Shown here: positions 7,327 through 18,090 of the stretch, piece after piece | Position numbering within the stretch: the first letter of the stretch is position 1 | Layout: each line of letters starts with the position of its first letter | Assembly: GCF_036013935.1 (NCBI RefSeq) | Contig: NZ_CP107902.1 | Coordinates: 7,411,001-7,475,000, forward strand | Length of the DNA stretch: 64,000 nucleotides | Source of the DNA: Streptomyces sp. NBC_00461 | GTDB taxonomy: Bacteria > Actinomycetota > Actinomycetes > Streptomycetales > Streptomycetaceae | Direction of reading: 5' to 3' | The notes under the pieces: model-generated | What the model saw: only the letters and a program-made list of their open reading frames with translations | Database searches by the model: none | What the model was told of the DNA's origin: nothing | Position numbers and translations under genes: made by a program

Positions 7327-8667
7327 ATGCCCGCATTCTCGCTCGAACCTGAACAGATCGCCCGGTGTGGAGCACTGCGCACCACGGCCGCGGAGCGGCT
7401 GCGCCCGCTCGCCGAGAAGGGCGAACCGGGGCACGTCAATCGCGCGCTCGTCGCGGAACTGGGCGCACTCGGGCTTCTGGAGCGACTGTTCGGCTCGGGC
7501 GCCCTGGACCTGTGCCTGATGCGGGAATCCCTGGCGTACGCCTGCACGGAGGCGGAGACGGCGCTGGCCCTGCAGGGACTCGGCGCCCATCCCGTGCACG
7601 CCTGCGGCACCCCGGCCCAGCGCGACCGCTGGCTGCCGAAGGTCATCGAGGGCTCGGCGGTGGCCGCCTTCGCCCTGACGGAGCCGGGGGCGGGGTCGGA
7701 TGCCGGCGCGCTGGGACTGCGCGCGCAGCCGGAGTCGTCGCCGTCGGGCGGCAGGGCGGGGCGGGCCGCCGCTGTCCCGCGGGCGGCGACCCGGGAGACG
7801 GGGGCGCCCGCTCCCGAGGGGAACGCGGGGCCGGATGGCCGACGGTCGGGTGACGTCCGCACGGCCGTGTCCGGCAGTGCGCCATCCCCCGGTGCCGAAA
7901 ACCGCGATCCGGTTCCGGCCGATTCCCTCGCCGCCGAACCCGACGGCCGCGCCGCCTGGCGCCTCACCGGCGAGAAGTGCTGGATCTCCAACGCGCCCGA
8001 AGCCGACTTCTACACCGTCTTCGCCCGCACCACCCCCGGCGCCGGCGCCCGCGGCGTGACCGCGTTCCTCGTGCCGGCCGATCGCCCCGGGCTCACCGGC
8101 GCGCCCCTCGACATGCTCTCGCCGCACCCCATCGGCGCCCTCGACTTCGATGCCGTGCCCGTCACCGCGGACGATGTGCTCGGGGACGTCGACGGCGGGT
8201 TCCGGGTCGCCATGGGGACCCTCAACCTGTTCCGCCCCAGCGTCGGCGCCTTCGCGGTCGGCATGGCACAGGCGGCACTCGACGCGACCCTCGCGCACAC
8301 CTCCCAACGGGACGCGTTCGGCGGCAAGTTGAAGGACCTGCAGACCGTCGCCCACCAGGTCGCCGAGATGGCGCTGCGCACCGAGGCGGCCCGCCTCATG
8401 GTGTACGCGGCGGCGACGGCGTACGACGAAGGCGCCCGCGGTGTCCCCCGGCGCGCGGCGATGGCGAAGCTGATCGCCACCGAGACCGCGCAGTATGTCG
8501 TCGACAAGGCCGTCCAGTTGCACGGCGCCCGCGCCCTGCGCCGCGGCCATCTGCTCGAACACCTCTACCGCGAGGTGCGCGCCCCGCGCATCTACGAGGG
8601 CGCGAGCGAGGTCCAACGAGGCATCATCGCCAAGGAGTTGTACGCCGACCTGGAGGAAGCCGAGTGA
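7327..8667 (+). CDS. Acyl-CoA dehydrogenase with a low-complexity insertion
   Basis: A 446-residue FAD acyl-CoA dehydrogenase. Seen: AFALTEPGAGSDAGAL (FAD/substrate loop, about 114-129), WRLTGEKCWISNAP (211-224), FGGKLKDLQTVAHQVAEM, and RIYEGASEVQRGI with the likely catalytic Glu424. Compared with the usual about 380 residues it carries about 75 extra residues (134-208) rich in Pro, Gly, Ala and Arg, placed in the beta domain between the GSDA loop and the W-x-LTGEK strand. The reading frame and GC bias are kept through the insertion, so it is not a frameshift. It probably oxidises the reduced ring CoA ester or a ring-opened acyl-CoA of this pathway. It overlaps ridA by four bases. Confidence 0.88.
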   Translation: MPAFSLEPEQIARCGALRTTAAERLRPLAEKGEPGHVNRALVAELGALGLLERLFGSGALDLCLMRESLAYACTEAETALALQGLGAHPVHACGTPAQRDRWLPKVIEGSAVAAFALTEPGAGSDAGALGLRAQPESSPSGGRAGRAAAVPRAATRETGAPAPEGNAGPDGRRSGDVRTAVSGSAPSPGAENRDPVPADSLAAEPDGRAAWRLTGEKCWISNAPEADFYTVFARTTPGAGARGVTAFLVPADRPGLTGAPLDMLSPHPIGALDFDAVPVTADDVLGDVDGGFRVAMGTLNLFRPSVGAFAVGMAQAALDATLAHTSQRDAFGGKLKDLQTVAHQVAEMALRTEAARLMVYAAATAYDEGARGVPRRAAMAKLIATETAQYVVDKAVQLHGARALRRGHLLEHLYREVRAPRIYEGASEVQRGIIAKELYADLEEAE

Positions 8668-9062
8668 GCACCGAGCGCGTCAACCCGCCCGACCTCTCAC
8701 CGCCGACGGGCTTCTCCCACGCGGTCGTCGCCACCGGCACCCGCCTCGTGTTCCTGGCCGGCCAGACCGCCCTCGACGCCGACGGCAAGGTCACGGGCGA
8801 CACCCTCCCCGACCAGTTCGAGTGCGCCCTCACCAACCTGCTCACCGCCCTGCGCGCGGCGGGCGGCACCCCCGCCGACCTCGCCCGCGTCACCGTCTAC
8901 GCCACCGACGTCGCCGCGTACCGCGTCCATGCCCCCGAACTGGGCCGCCTCTGGCGGGAGTTGGCGGGCCGTGACTACCCGGCGATGGCGGTCGTGGAGG
9001 TCGTACGCCTGTGGGACGAAAAGGCGATGGTGGAACTCGACGGGTTCGCCGTGCTGCCCTAG
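8664..9062 (+). CDS. RidA-family enamine/imine deaminase
   Basis: A 132-residue YjgF/YER057c/UK114-type protein. The GTG start overlaps the dehydrogenase stop (GTGA), with GGAGGAA about 5 bases upstream, so translation is coupled. VFLAGQTALDADGKV, the central CALTNLLTALRAAGG helix and VVEVVRLW near the C-terminus match the family; the Arg of VRLW aligns with the conserved Arg that binds the substrate carboxylate in RidA. Members hydrolyse 2-imino or enamine intermediates to ketones and ammonia. In a pathway starting from an aminobenzoyl-CoA the ring amine must be removed, so this gene could do that step; this is inference from position. Confidence 0.87.
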   Translation: MSTERVNPPDLSPPTGFSHAVVATGTRLVFLAGQTALDADGKVTGDTLPDQFECALTNLLTALRAAGGTPADLARVTVYATDVAAYRVHAPELGRLWRELAGRDYPAMAVVEVVRLWDEKAMVELDGFAVLP

Positions 9063-9078
9063 GGGCCCCGGCACGGGC

Positions 9079-9273
9079 TCAGGCGGCGATGGCCAGCCGC
9101 TCGGCGGGCACCCGGTGCGGCCCGACGGCCCGGCCGTCGGCCGTCAGTTCGCCCGTGTCGTCGAACACGATCGCGCCGTCGCACAGGAGGCTCCAGCCCT
9201 GCTCGGGGTGGGTGGCCACGATGTGCACGGCGTCGGCGTCGAGGGAAGGGCACGAGGACTGGTGGGAACACAT
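9079..9273 (-). CDS. DUF5999 family small protein
   Basis: A 64-residue protein starting MCSHQSSCPS, with HPEQGWSLLCDG and a VFDDTGEL segment, matching the small actinobacterial DUF5999 family (function unknown). GGAGGTG lies 5 bases before the ATG at 9273. Several Cys and His residues at the N-terminus might bind metal, but nothing further can be said. It is divergent from the DUF6299 gene and convergent with ridA. Confidence 0.8.
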   Translation of the reverse strand: MCSHQSSCPSLDADAVHIVATHPEQGWSLLCDGAIVFDDTGELTADGRAVGPHRVPAERLAIAA

Positions 9274-9436
9274 GGTGCACCTCCACGTCGGTCGGGACCC
9301 TCCGTCGGGCCCCTATGGACAGACCATGCTCCCGTCGCGAACTCATCGGAACGGCCGGACGTGAAGCGTGACAACACGCGGACAACACCCGGACGGTTCC
9401 ACGACCGTCGATGCGGACTCGCCACCGAGTGGGTGA

Positions 9437-9973
<537 letters not shown>

Positions 9974-9986
9974 CCGCCGCCCCGTC

Positions 9987-10016
9987 GCGCCGCCGTACCG
10001 GACCGGTCGGCGGCGC
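9987..10016 (+). terminator. Stem-loop after the DUF6299 gene
   Basis: Perfect 9-bp arms GCGCCGCCG / CGGCGGCGC around a 12-nt centre that itself contains ACCGGACCGGT, 14 bases after the stop codon at 9973. Confidence 0.6.
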
Positions 10017-10136
10017 GCGGCATGTGGCGGCCACGCCGCCCGCGCCACGGATGTCTTCAACTCCGGAAGCCAGGAAAGGATCCCGCGCCAGGCATCTTGT
10101 CAAACATTGAACGGACTTCTACAGTCCGGCGATACA

Positions 10137-10156
10137 GGGAGCGTGGGACCGCTCCC
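10137..10156. promoter_or_regulatory. Inverted repeat upstream of the GH16 gene
   Basis: GGGAGCG-N6-CGCTCCC, 35 to 54 bases before the GH16 start. The half-sites are those of the CebR/LacI type but the 6-base spacer differs from the contiguous CebR box at 19319, so the binding protein is uncertain. Confidence 0.35.
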
Positions 10157-10190
10157 GCACCCCCCATGTCATCCGAGCAATGGAACCGCG

Positions 10191-10916
10191 ATGTCATCTG
10201 CACTCCTCAGGCCGGGACGCCTGATAGTCGCCGCGCTGGCGGCGCTGTCACTGCTTCTGCTGGGACAGCCGCAAGCCCACGCGGCGTCCTGGGGGAGCCC
10301 CCAGACCGTCAACTCGTGGAACACGATCAACGGACGGTGGACCGCCAACAACGAGCTGGAGACCTACACCCCCGGCTGCGTCTCGTACGAGGGCAGCACC
10401 CTCGTCATCAAGACCTACAAGTCGGGCGGCACGTACTACTCCGGCCGCGTGGAGTCCAAGGCCCTCTACGGCTACGGCACTTACAGCTTCACCGCGAACA
10501 TGCCCAACGGCCAGGGCCTCCTGCCCGCGGTATGGGCGGCCTACCTGAATCCGTGGCTGCCCGAGTTCGACGCCGCCGAAATCGTCGGCCAGAACCCGAA
10601 CACCGTCTTCCAGACCTCGCACGACGCCAACAACACCCAGAACCAGTTCTCGAAGAACAATTCCGCGGGCTGGACCAACGCATACCACAAGTACTCGTTC
10701 ACCTGGTGGCCCGATCACATCGACTTCGCGGTGGACGGCACCATCACCGGCACCAAGTGGTACACCACCGCCCCGGGCGTCGGGATGCACTTCATCGTCA
10801 ACACCGCCGTCGGCGGCGACTGGCCGGGCAACCCCAACGACTCGACATGGGCCACATCGGACGGCGCGAGGTACCTGAAGGTCTCCTCGATCACGTACAC
10901 CCCGTACTTTCCGTAG
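10191..10916 (+). CDS. Secreted GH16-family glycoside hydrolase
   Basis: A 241-residue secreted beta-glucanase-type enzyme. Signal peptide about 1-31 (hydrophobic LIVAALAALSLLLLG, then QPQAHA before the mature ASWG). The GH16 active-site signature appears as LPEFDAAEIVGQ, i.e. ExDxxE with the nucleophile and the acid/base Glu. The jelly-roll strands follow (FTANMPNGQGLLPAVW, YSFTWWPDHIDFAVDG, MHFIVNTAVGGDW). The start at 10191 puts the signal peptide at the N-terminus; the frame is open further upstream but without a ribosome site, and the chosen site itself is weak. The glucan linkage cut is not predictable. No carbohydrate-binding module is attached. Confidence 0.87.
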   Translation: MSSALLRPGRLIVAALAALSLLLLGQPQAHAASWGSPQTVNSWNTINGRWTANNELETYTPGCVSYEGSTLVIKTYKSGGTYYSGRVESKALYGYGTYSFTANMPNGQGLLPAVWAAYLNPWLPEFDAAEIVGQNPNTVFQTSHDANNTQNQFSKNNSAGWTNAYHKYSFTWWPDHIDFAVDGTITGTKWYTTAPGVGMHFIVNTAVGGDWPGNPNDSTWATSDGARYLKVSSITYTPYFP

Positions 10917-10941
10917 GGGGTCCGCTCCAGGAGCTGCCTTG

Positions 10942-11070
10942 GAGGCACGCGCCCACAAGGCAGCCCAGGCCGTGCAGTTGGAGATCGTCGGAGCGCGTCG
11001 TGCGGACGCCAACCTGGCCATGCGCGACAGCGCCGGGCAGGCCCTGGCCCGCATGACCGCCCACCACTGA
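10942..11070 (+). pseudogene. Possible C-terminal gene remnant
   Basis: A 43-codon open stretch with streptomycete-like codon use ends in TGA at 11068. It reads EARAHKAAQAVQLEIVGARR..., then ADANLAMRDSAG, an Ala-rich helical sequence. There is no start codon with a ribosome site, and it begins directly after the GH16 stop. It looks like the tail of a lost gene, but I cannot name the family; it could be chance. Confidence 0.3.
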
Positions 11071-11086
11071 CAGCCGGCGCCGGCGC

Positions 11087-11890
11087 TCAGCCGAACGCAG
11101 CCAGGGAGACCGGCTGCCACTGGCGCCAGGTGCTCAGACGCTCCTCGTAGAGAGTGGCGACATCGGTGAAGGACTTGCCGAGGAAGATCCTCAGTGGGGG
11201 GCGTTCCGCATCGACGATCCGAAGAATCGCGTCGCGGGTCGCGCGCGGGTCGCCCACCTCGAAATCCGGTGCAGTGGCCGCGCGGGTTTCGGTGTAGTCC
11301 GGGTGCCGCGCACTGTGCCGTGCCCCGCCGGCCAGCCAGTCGGTGGCATAGGGGCCGGGCTCGACGTTGGTGATGTGGATGCCGAAGGCTGCCACTTCCT
11401 GCGCCAGGGACTCCGACAACCCCTCAAGAGCCCATTTGGAGGCGTGGTACGCACCGATGCCGGGGAATGCACGTACGCCTCCCTCACTGGTCACCTGCAG
11501 GATCCTCCCCGAGCGTTGCGACCGCATGAGAGGCAGCACGGCCTGCGTGACCCACACCGCACCGAAGAAATTGGTCTCCATCTGAGCCCGGAGGTCGTCC
11601 TCGTTCACCTCCTCGACCATGCCGAAATGCCCGTAGCCGGCGTTGTTGACCGCGATGTCCAGCGAACCGAAATGCGAGGCGGCGAGCTGCACCGCCTCAT
11701 GCACCGCGGCGCGGTCGGTGACGTCGAGCCGGACCGGCAGTACCGCGTCCCCGTGCCGCTCGACCAAAGGGGTCAGCAGGTGGACGTCCCGGGCCGTCGC
11801 CGCGACGTGATCGCCGCGTTCGAGCGCCGCCTCTGCCCACTCGCGGCCGAACCCCCTCGAACTGCCCGTGATGAACCACGTCTTCGCCAT
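11087..11890 (-). CDS. SDR-family oxidoreductase
   Basis: A 267-residue classical short-chain dehydrogenase/reductase. N-terminal cofactor loop TGSSRGFG (about 8-15), NNAGYGHFG (about 83-91), active-site Ser then Tyr-x-x-x-Lys in YHASKWALEG (about 147-156), and PGPYATDW. AAGGGGAG precedes the ATG at 11890. The substrate is not evident; related proteins are annotated simply as NAD(P)-dependent oxidoreductases. It is transcribed divergently from a LysR regulator, the usual arrangement when the regulator controls its neighbour. Confidence 0.88.
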   Translation of the reverse strand: MAKTWFITGSSRGFGREWAEAALERGDHVAATARDVHLLTPLVERHGDAVLPVRLDVTDRAAVHEAVQLAASHFGSLDIAVNNAGYGHFGMVEEVNEDDLRAQMETNFFGAVWVTQAVLPLMRSQRSGRILQVTSEGGVRAFPGIGAYHASKWALEGLSESLAQEVAAFGIHITNVEPGPYATDWLAGGARHSARHPDYTETRAATAPDFEVGDPRATRDAILRIVDAERPPLRIFLGKSFTDVATLYEERLSTWRQWQPVSLAAFG

Positions 11891-11982
11891 GACTGGTGCT
11901 CCCCTTGCGTGAATTGCTGTGCGTGAATTGCTTGCTATTGCTCCTCCAGCGTGCTGCTGTTCCAGGTATTCCACCAGCGAAG

Positions 11983-11998
11983 GTCTTACATATGAGAC
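11983..11998. promoter_or_regulatory. Candidate LysR operator in the SDR/LysR divergent region
   Basis: GTCTTACATATGAGAC is a 16-bp imperfect palindrome (6 of 8 pairs match) with an AT-rich core, between the SDR start (11890) and the LysR start (12030). It has the size and position expected for the primary site of the adjacent LysR protein. Confidence 0.45.
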
Positions 11999-12029
11999 AT
12001 GCGGTTTTGGAATGTGCCAGGATGACGGC

Positions 12030-12938
12030 ATGGCGGACTTCACCCTCACCGGTCTGCGCGTCGTCCAGGCAGTGGTCGACACCGGATCGTTCACCGCCGC
12101 GGCCGACGCACTCGGGTACACGCAGTCAGCGGTGTCGCGTCAGGTGGCGGCGATGGAAGCCGCCGCGGGCGCACCGTTGTTCGTCCGGGGCGCCCGCGGG
12201 GTGGCTCCCTCTCCCGCGGGCATGATGCTCGCCCGCCGAGCCGCGACGGCCCTCAACGAGATCGACGCCGTCAGCACGGACCTCGCCGGACTGCAGGACC
12301 ACGTCACCGGACGAGTCGCCATCGCGGCGTTCCCCTCGGCCGCAGCCGTGCTCGTCCCCAGGGCACTGGCTCGCCTGGGAAACGACCACCCGGGTCTGAT
12401 CGTCGACTTCGGCGAGGCGTCCTCGCCCACGCAGCTTCGCCAACTCCGCGCTCACCGTATCGACGTCGCGGTGATCGGCGTGGGACCGGACCTGCCCGCC
12501 TACGATTTCGAGGGACTGCGCCGCGACCTGCTCCTCGACGGCGGCCTTCTGCTCGCCGTCCCTGCCGACCACCGGTTCGCCGGCCGCGGAACCATCCCGG
12601 TGACCGAGCTGAGGGACGAACCCTGGATCGTCGGCAAAGGACTCCGTGACGATCCCCAGTTCGGTGCCTGGCCGACCCTCGACCATCCGCGGATCGCCTA
12701 CGCCGCCCGCGAATGGCCCACTCGCCTCGGCCTTGTCGCCACCGGTCTCGGCATCGCCGTACTCCCCGAAGTAGCCGCGGCCGCGGTCCCCACCGGAGTC
12801 CGCGTCGTTCAAGTCGACGACCCCGCCTGGCTCGGACGAGCCGTCGTCGCCGTCACGGTCCGCGACCGCTCTCCCGAGGTGACGGCCACCGTGGGGGCAC
12901 TGCGCCACGAGGCCGCACAGCTTCGTGCGGCGCCATGA
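12030..12938 (+). CDS. LysR-family transcriptional regulator
   Basis: A 302-residue LysR protein. The N-terminal winged helix (about 1-60) contains FTAAADALGYTQSAVSRQVAAME; the rest is the periplasmic-binding-like effector domain (VAIAAFPSAAAVLVP, DVAVIGVGP, GLGIAVLPE). ATG at 12030 is chosen because it fits the family N-terminus (MADFTLTGLRVVQAVVDTGS), although the ribosome site is modest. It probably regulates the divergent SDR gene and itself through the palindrome at 11983. The effector is unknown. Confidence 0.9.
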   Translation: MADFTLTGLRVVQAVVDTGSFTAAADALGYTQSAVSRQVAAMEAAAGAPLFVRGARGVAPSPAGMMLARRAATALNEIDAVSTDLAGLQDHVTGRVAIAAFPSAAAVLVPRALARLGNDHPGLIVDFGEASSPTQLRQLRAHRIDVAVIGVGPDLPAYDFEGLRRDLLLDGGLLLAVPADHRFAGRGTIPVTELRDEPWIVGKGLRDDPQFGAWPTLDHPRIAYAAREWPTRLGLVATGLGIAVLPEVAAAAVPTGVRVVQVDDPAWLGRAVVAVTVRDRSPEVTATVGALRHEAAQLRAAP

Positions 12939-13011
12939 CGCTCGCTCCGCTCCACAGGCTCTGCCGACCGGCTACGGCTACGCGAAGATCGCGTCGATGA
13001 AGTCCCACGGA

Positions 13012-13064
13012 TGCCGCGCGCCCCTCTCTGACCCGCTAAGTAGCAGGTCAGACGGGGCGCGGCG
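13012..13064. terminator. Bidirectional terminator between LysR gene and murA2
   Basis: A long imperfect hairpin: GCCGCGCGCCCC...TCTGACC on the left pairs with GGTCAGACGGGGCGCGGC on the right across a short AAGTA-containing loop, with a few mismatches. It sits between the two convergent genes. Confidence 0.6.
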
Positions 13065-13075
13065 GCACCCGCGCA

Positions 13076-14605
13076 TCAAATGTCCCGGAAGATCTCGATC
13101 TGCGCCCCGACCGAGTTGAGCCGCTCGGCGAGGTCCTCGTAGCCGCGGTTGATGACGTAGACGTTGCGCAGCACGGACGTGCCGTCGGCCGCCATCATCG
13201 CCAGCAGGACGACCACGGCGGGCCGCAGCGCGGGCGGGCACATCATCTCGGCGGCGCGCCAGCGGGTCGGGCCCTCGACCAGCACCCGGTGCGGGTCGAG
13301 GAGCTGCAGGCGCCCGCCGAGGCGGTTCAGGTCCGTCAGATAGATGGCACGGTTGTCGTAGACCCAGTCGTGGATCAGCGTCTTGCCCTGCGCGACGGCG
13401 GCGATGGCCGCGAAGAACGGGACGTTGTCGATGTTCAGGCCGGGGAACGGCATCGGGTGGATCTTGTCGATCGGCGCCTCCAGCTTGGAGGGCCGCACGG
13501 TGAGGTCCACCAGCCGTGTACGGCCGTTGTCCGCGAAGTACTCCGGCGTACGGTCGTGGTCGAGCCCCATCTCCTCCAGGACCGCCAGCTCGATCTCCAG
13601 GAACTCGATCGGCACGCGACGCACCGTCAGCTCCGACTCCGTCACCACGGCGGCGGCCAGCAGGCTCATCGCCTCGACCGGGTCCTCGGAGGGGGAGTAG
13701 TCCACGTCCACGTCGATGTCCGGCACGCCGTGCACGGTGAGCGTCGTGGTGCCGATGCCCTCGACCCGCACGCCGAGCGTCTCCAGGAAGAAACACAGGT
13801 CCTGGACCATGTAGTTGGAGGACGCGTTGCGGATGACGCTGACCCCGTCGGACCGGGCGGCGGCCAGCAGCGCGTTCTCGGTGACGGTGTCCCCGCGCTC
13901 GGTCAGCACGATCGGCCGGTCGGGCCGCACCGTCCGGTCCACCAGGGCGTGGTACTGCCCCTCGGTGGCGGTGATGTCCAGCCCGAACCGGCGCAGCGCG
14001 ATCATGTGCGGCTCGATGGTCCGCGTGCCGAGGTCGCAACCGCCGGCGTACGGCAACTTGAAGCGGTCCATGAGGTGCAGCAGCGGGCCGAAGAACATGA
14101 TGATGGACCGCGTGCGTACGGCGGCGTCGGCGTCGATCGCCGCCATGTTCAGCTCGGCCGGCGGCACGATCTCCAGGTCGACGCCGTTGTTGATCCACCG
14201 CGCGCGCACACCGATGGAACTCAGCACCTCCAGAAGCCGGTAGACCTCCTCGATCCGCGCCACCCGGCGCAGCACCGTGCGCCCCTTGTTGAGAAGGGAC
14301 GCGCACAGCAGCGCCACACACGCGTTCTTGCTCGTCTTGACGTCGATGGCCCCGGACAGCCGACGGCCGCCGACCACCCGCAGATGCATCGGGCCCGCAT
14401 AGCCCAGTGAGACGATTTCGCTCTCCAGGGCTTCGCCGATTCGAGCGATCATCTCAAGGCTGATGTTTTGGTTGCCCCGCTCGATGCGGTTGACGGCGCT
14501 CTGGCTGGTGCCGAGCGCTTCCGCGAGCTGCGCCTGTGTCCAGCCTCGGTGTTGCCGGGCGTCACGGATGAGCTTGCCGATGCGTACGAGGTAGTCGTCT
14601 GCCAT
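13076..14605 (-). CDS. murA2: UDP-GlcNAc 1-carboxyvinyltransferase paralogue with N-terminal HTH (MurA2)
   Basis: A 509-residue EPSP-synthase-fold enzyme of the MurA family, which transfers enolpyruvate from PEP to UDP-GlcNAc, the first step of peptidoglycan precursor synthesis. Residues about 5-65 form an XRE-type helix-turn-helix (WTQAQLAEALGTSQSAVNRIERG), absent from ordinary MurA. The enzyme part starts at MHLRVVGG (about 73). Catalytic residues are present: Lys93-Asn94 in SKNACVALL and Cys190 in AGGCDLGTR, so it is probably active and fosfomycin-sensitive. The fused DNA-binding domain suggests it may sense substrate and act on its own promoter. It is separate from any other cell-wall gene here. 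Confidence 0.9.
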   Translation of the reverse strand: MADDYLVRIGKLIRDARQHRGWTQAQLAEALGTSQSAVNRIERGNQNISLEMIARIGEALESEIVSLGYAGPMHLRVVGGRRLSGAIDVKTSKNACVALLCASLLNKGRTVLRRVARIEEVYRLLEVLSSIGVRARWINNGVDLEIVPPAELNMAAIDADAAVRTRSIIMFFGPLLHLMDRFKLPYAGGCDLGTRTIEPHMIALRRFGLDITATEGQYHALVDRTVRPDRPIVLTERGDTVTENALLAAARSDGVSVIRNASSNYMVQDLCFFLETLGVRVEGIGTTTLTVHGVPDIDVDVDYSPSEDPVEAMSLLAAAVVTESELTVRRVPIEFLEIELAVLEEMGLDHDRTPEYFADNGRTRLVDLTVRPSKLEAPIDKIHPMPFPGLNIDNVPFFAAIAAVAQGKTLIHDWVYDNRAIYLTDLNRLGGRLQLLDPHRVLVEGPTRWRAAEMMCPPALRPAVVVLLAMMAADGTSVLRNVYVINRGYEDLAERLNSVGAQIEIFRDI

Positions 14606-14617
14606 GAGGTTGAGGCT

Positions 14618-14633
14618 ATCTCAGATATGAGAT
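14618..14633. promoter_or_regulatory. Palindrome just upstream of murA2
   Basis: ATCTCAGATATGAGAT is a 16-bp palindrome with 7 of 8 pairs matching, 13 to 28 bases ahead of the murA2 start codon. Its place over the promoter/leader makes it a candidate operator for autoregulation by the HTH domain of MurA2 itself. Confidence 0.5.
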
Positions 14634-14669
14634 GGGGCCCGTCAGGTGGGCCGTTCGGGTGACGGCCCG

Positions 14670-14867
14670 TCAATGCCGCCTTGTGCTACGGGTGCGCCGC
14701 CACCCGAAAGGTCCGGGCAAATCCATCGATGTCGTACGACGTCCCGTACTGCTGTGCGTGTGCCGCGGACCGTTCCTGCCGCCGGTGGTGAGGGACCAGG
14801 ACCGCCGGTTGATGTTCAGGCGCACGCCCGGCAGGATCCGGAAACTCTTGCGAAACGTGAGGGGCAT
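14670..14867 (-). CDS. DUF4236 small protein
   Basis: A 65-residue basic protein. The sequence FRKSFRILPGVRLNI, the NRRSWSLTTGG turn, and TGRRTTSMDLPGPFGW match the short DUF4236 domain (consensus FRKSF-PGVRLN-S...TTVGIPGTG). AAGGAGG is 4-5 bases before the ATG at 14867, one of the better ribosome sites in the window, which argues that this small gene is real. The family has no assigned function. It lies between murA2 and the divergent aconitase gene and would be transcribed towards murA2; its stop is 36 bases before the murA2 palindrome. Confidence 0.72.
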   Translation of the reverse strand: MPLTFRKSFRILPGVRLNINRRSWSLTTGGRNGPRHTHSSTGRRTTSMDLPGPFGWRRTRSTRRH

Positions 14868-15109
14868 CGTGCCTCCTTCGGGAAAGCGGACTCGCTCCTC
14901 GGTTACCCCGACTTGGCGAAGTGATGGGTGAAGTGCGGCCCGCGCGCTGCCGGCCGCCCGCCTCGTTCTCGCGGTGGAGCCCGTGGAGGCCGGCTACCTC
15001 TCCGCGCCGAAGCTCCCGTCCGGCCGGATAATCACCGGGTGAGCCAAGTCGTGCCGGACGTCACAACGCGGAGGCAGGGCATGACCATCCCGGCCCCATG
15101 TACTAGAGT

Positions 15110-15127
15110 TATCTCGACATCGAGATA
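15110..15127. promoter_or_regulatory. Inverted repeat upstream of aconitase
   Basis: TATCTCGA-CA-TCGAGATA: perfect 8-bp arms around two bases, about 145 bases before the acnA start. It has the size of a MarR- or TetR-type operator. Corynebacterial aconitase is repressed by the TetR protein AcnR, but no such gene is adjacent here, so the binding protein is unknown. Confidence 0.5.
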
Positions 15128-15183
15128 TCTGCCGAGGAGCACCGCAGCCGCACGCCACCATCGAGCCTGGCAGTAAGGCTTAC

Positions 15184-17989
<2,806 letters not shown>

Positions 17990-18011
17990 GCGGCAGCGCA
18001 CGGCAGTCCAA

Positions 18012-18043
18012 GGCCGCGTCCCCGGTTCGCCGGGGGCGCGGCC
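18012..18043. terminator. acnA terminator
   Basis: 14-bp arms GGCCGCGTCCCCGG / CCGGGGGCGCGGCC with one G-T pair and a TTCG tetraloop, 23 bases after the acnA stop; it can also serve the convergent LPMO gene. Confidence 0.8.
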
Positions 18044-18090
18044 TTCGCCGTGTCCAGGCACGGAACCACAGGTGTGCCCGGCCGGCCGGT

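Noticed and set aside
10137..10156. CebR box upstream of GH16
   Set aside because: Half-sites match but a 6-base spacer separates them, whereas the CebR site is contiguous; kept only as a low-confidence inverted repeat.
14632..14931. Plus-strand 99-codon frame upstream of acnA
   Set aside because: No ribosome site, Arg/Pro-rich noise, and it is antisense to the better supported DUF4236 gene.
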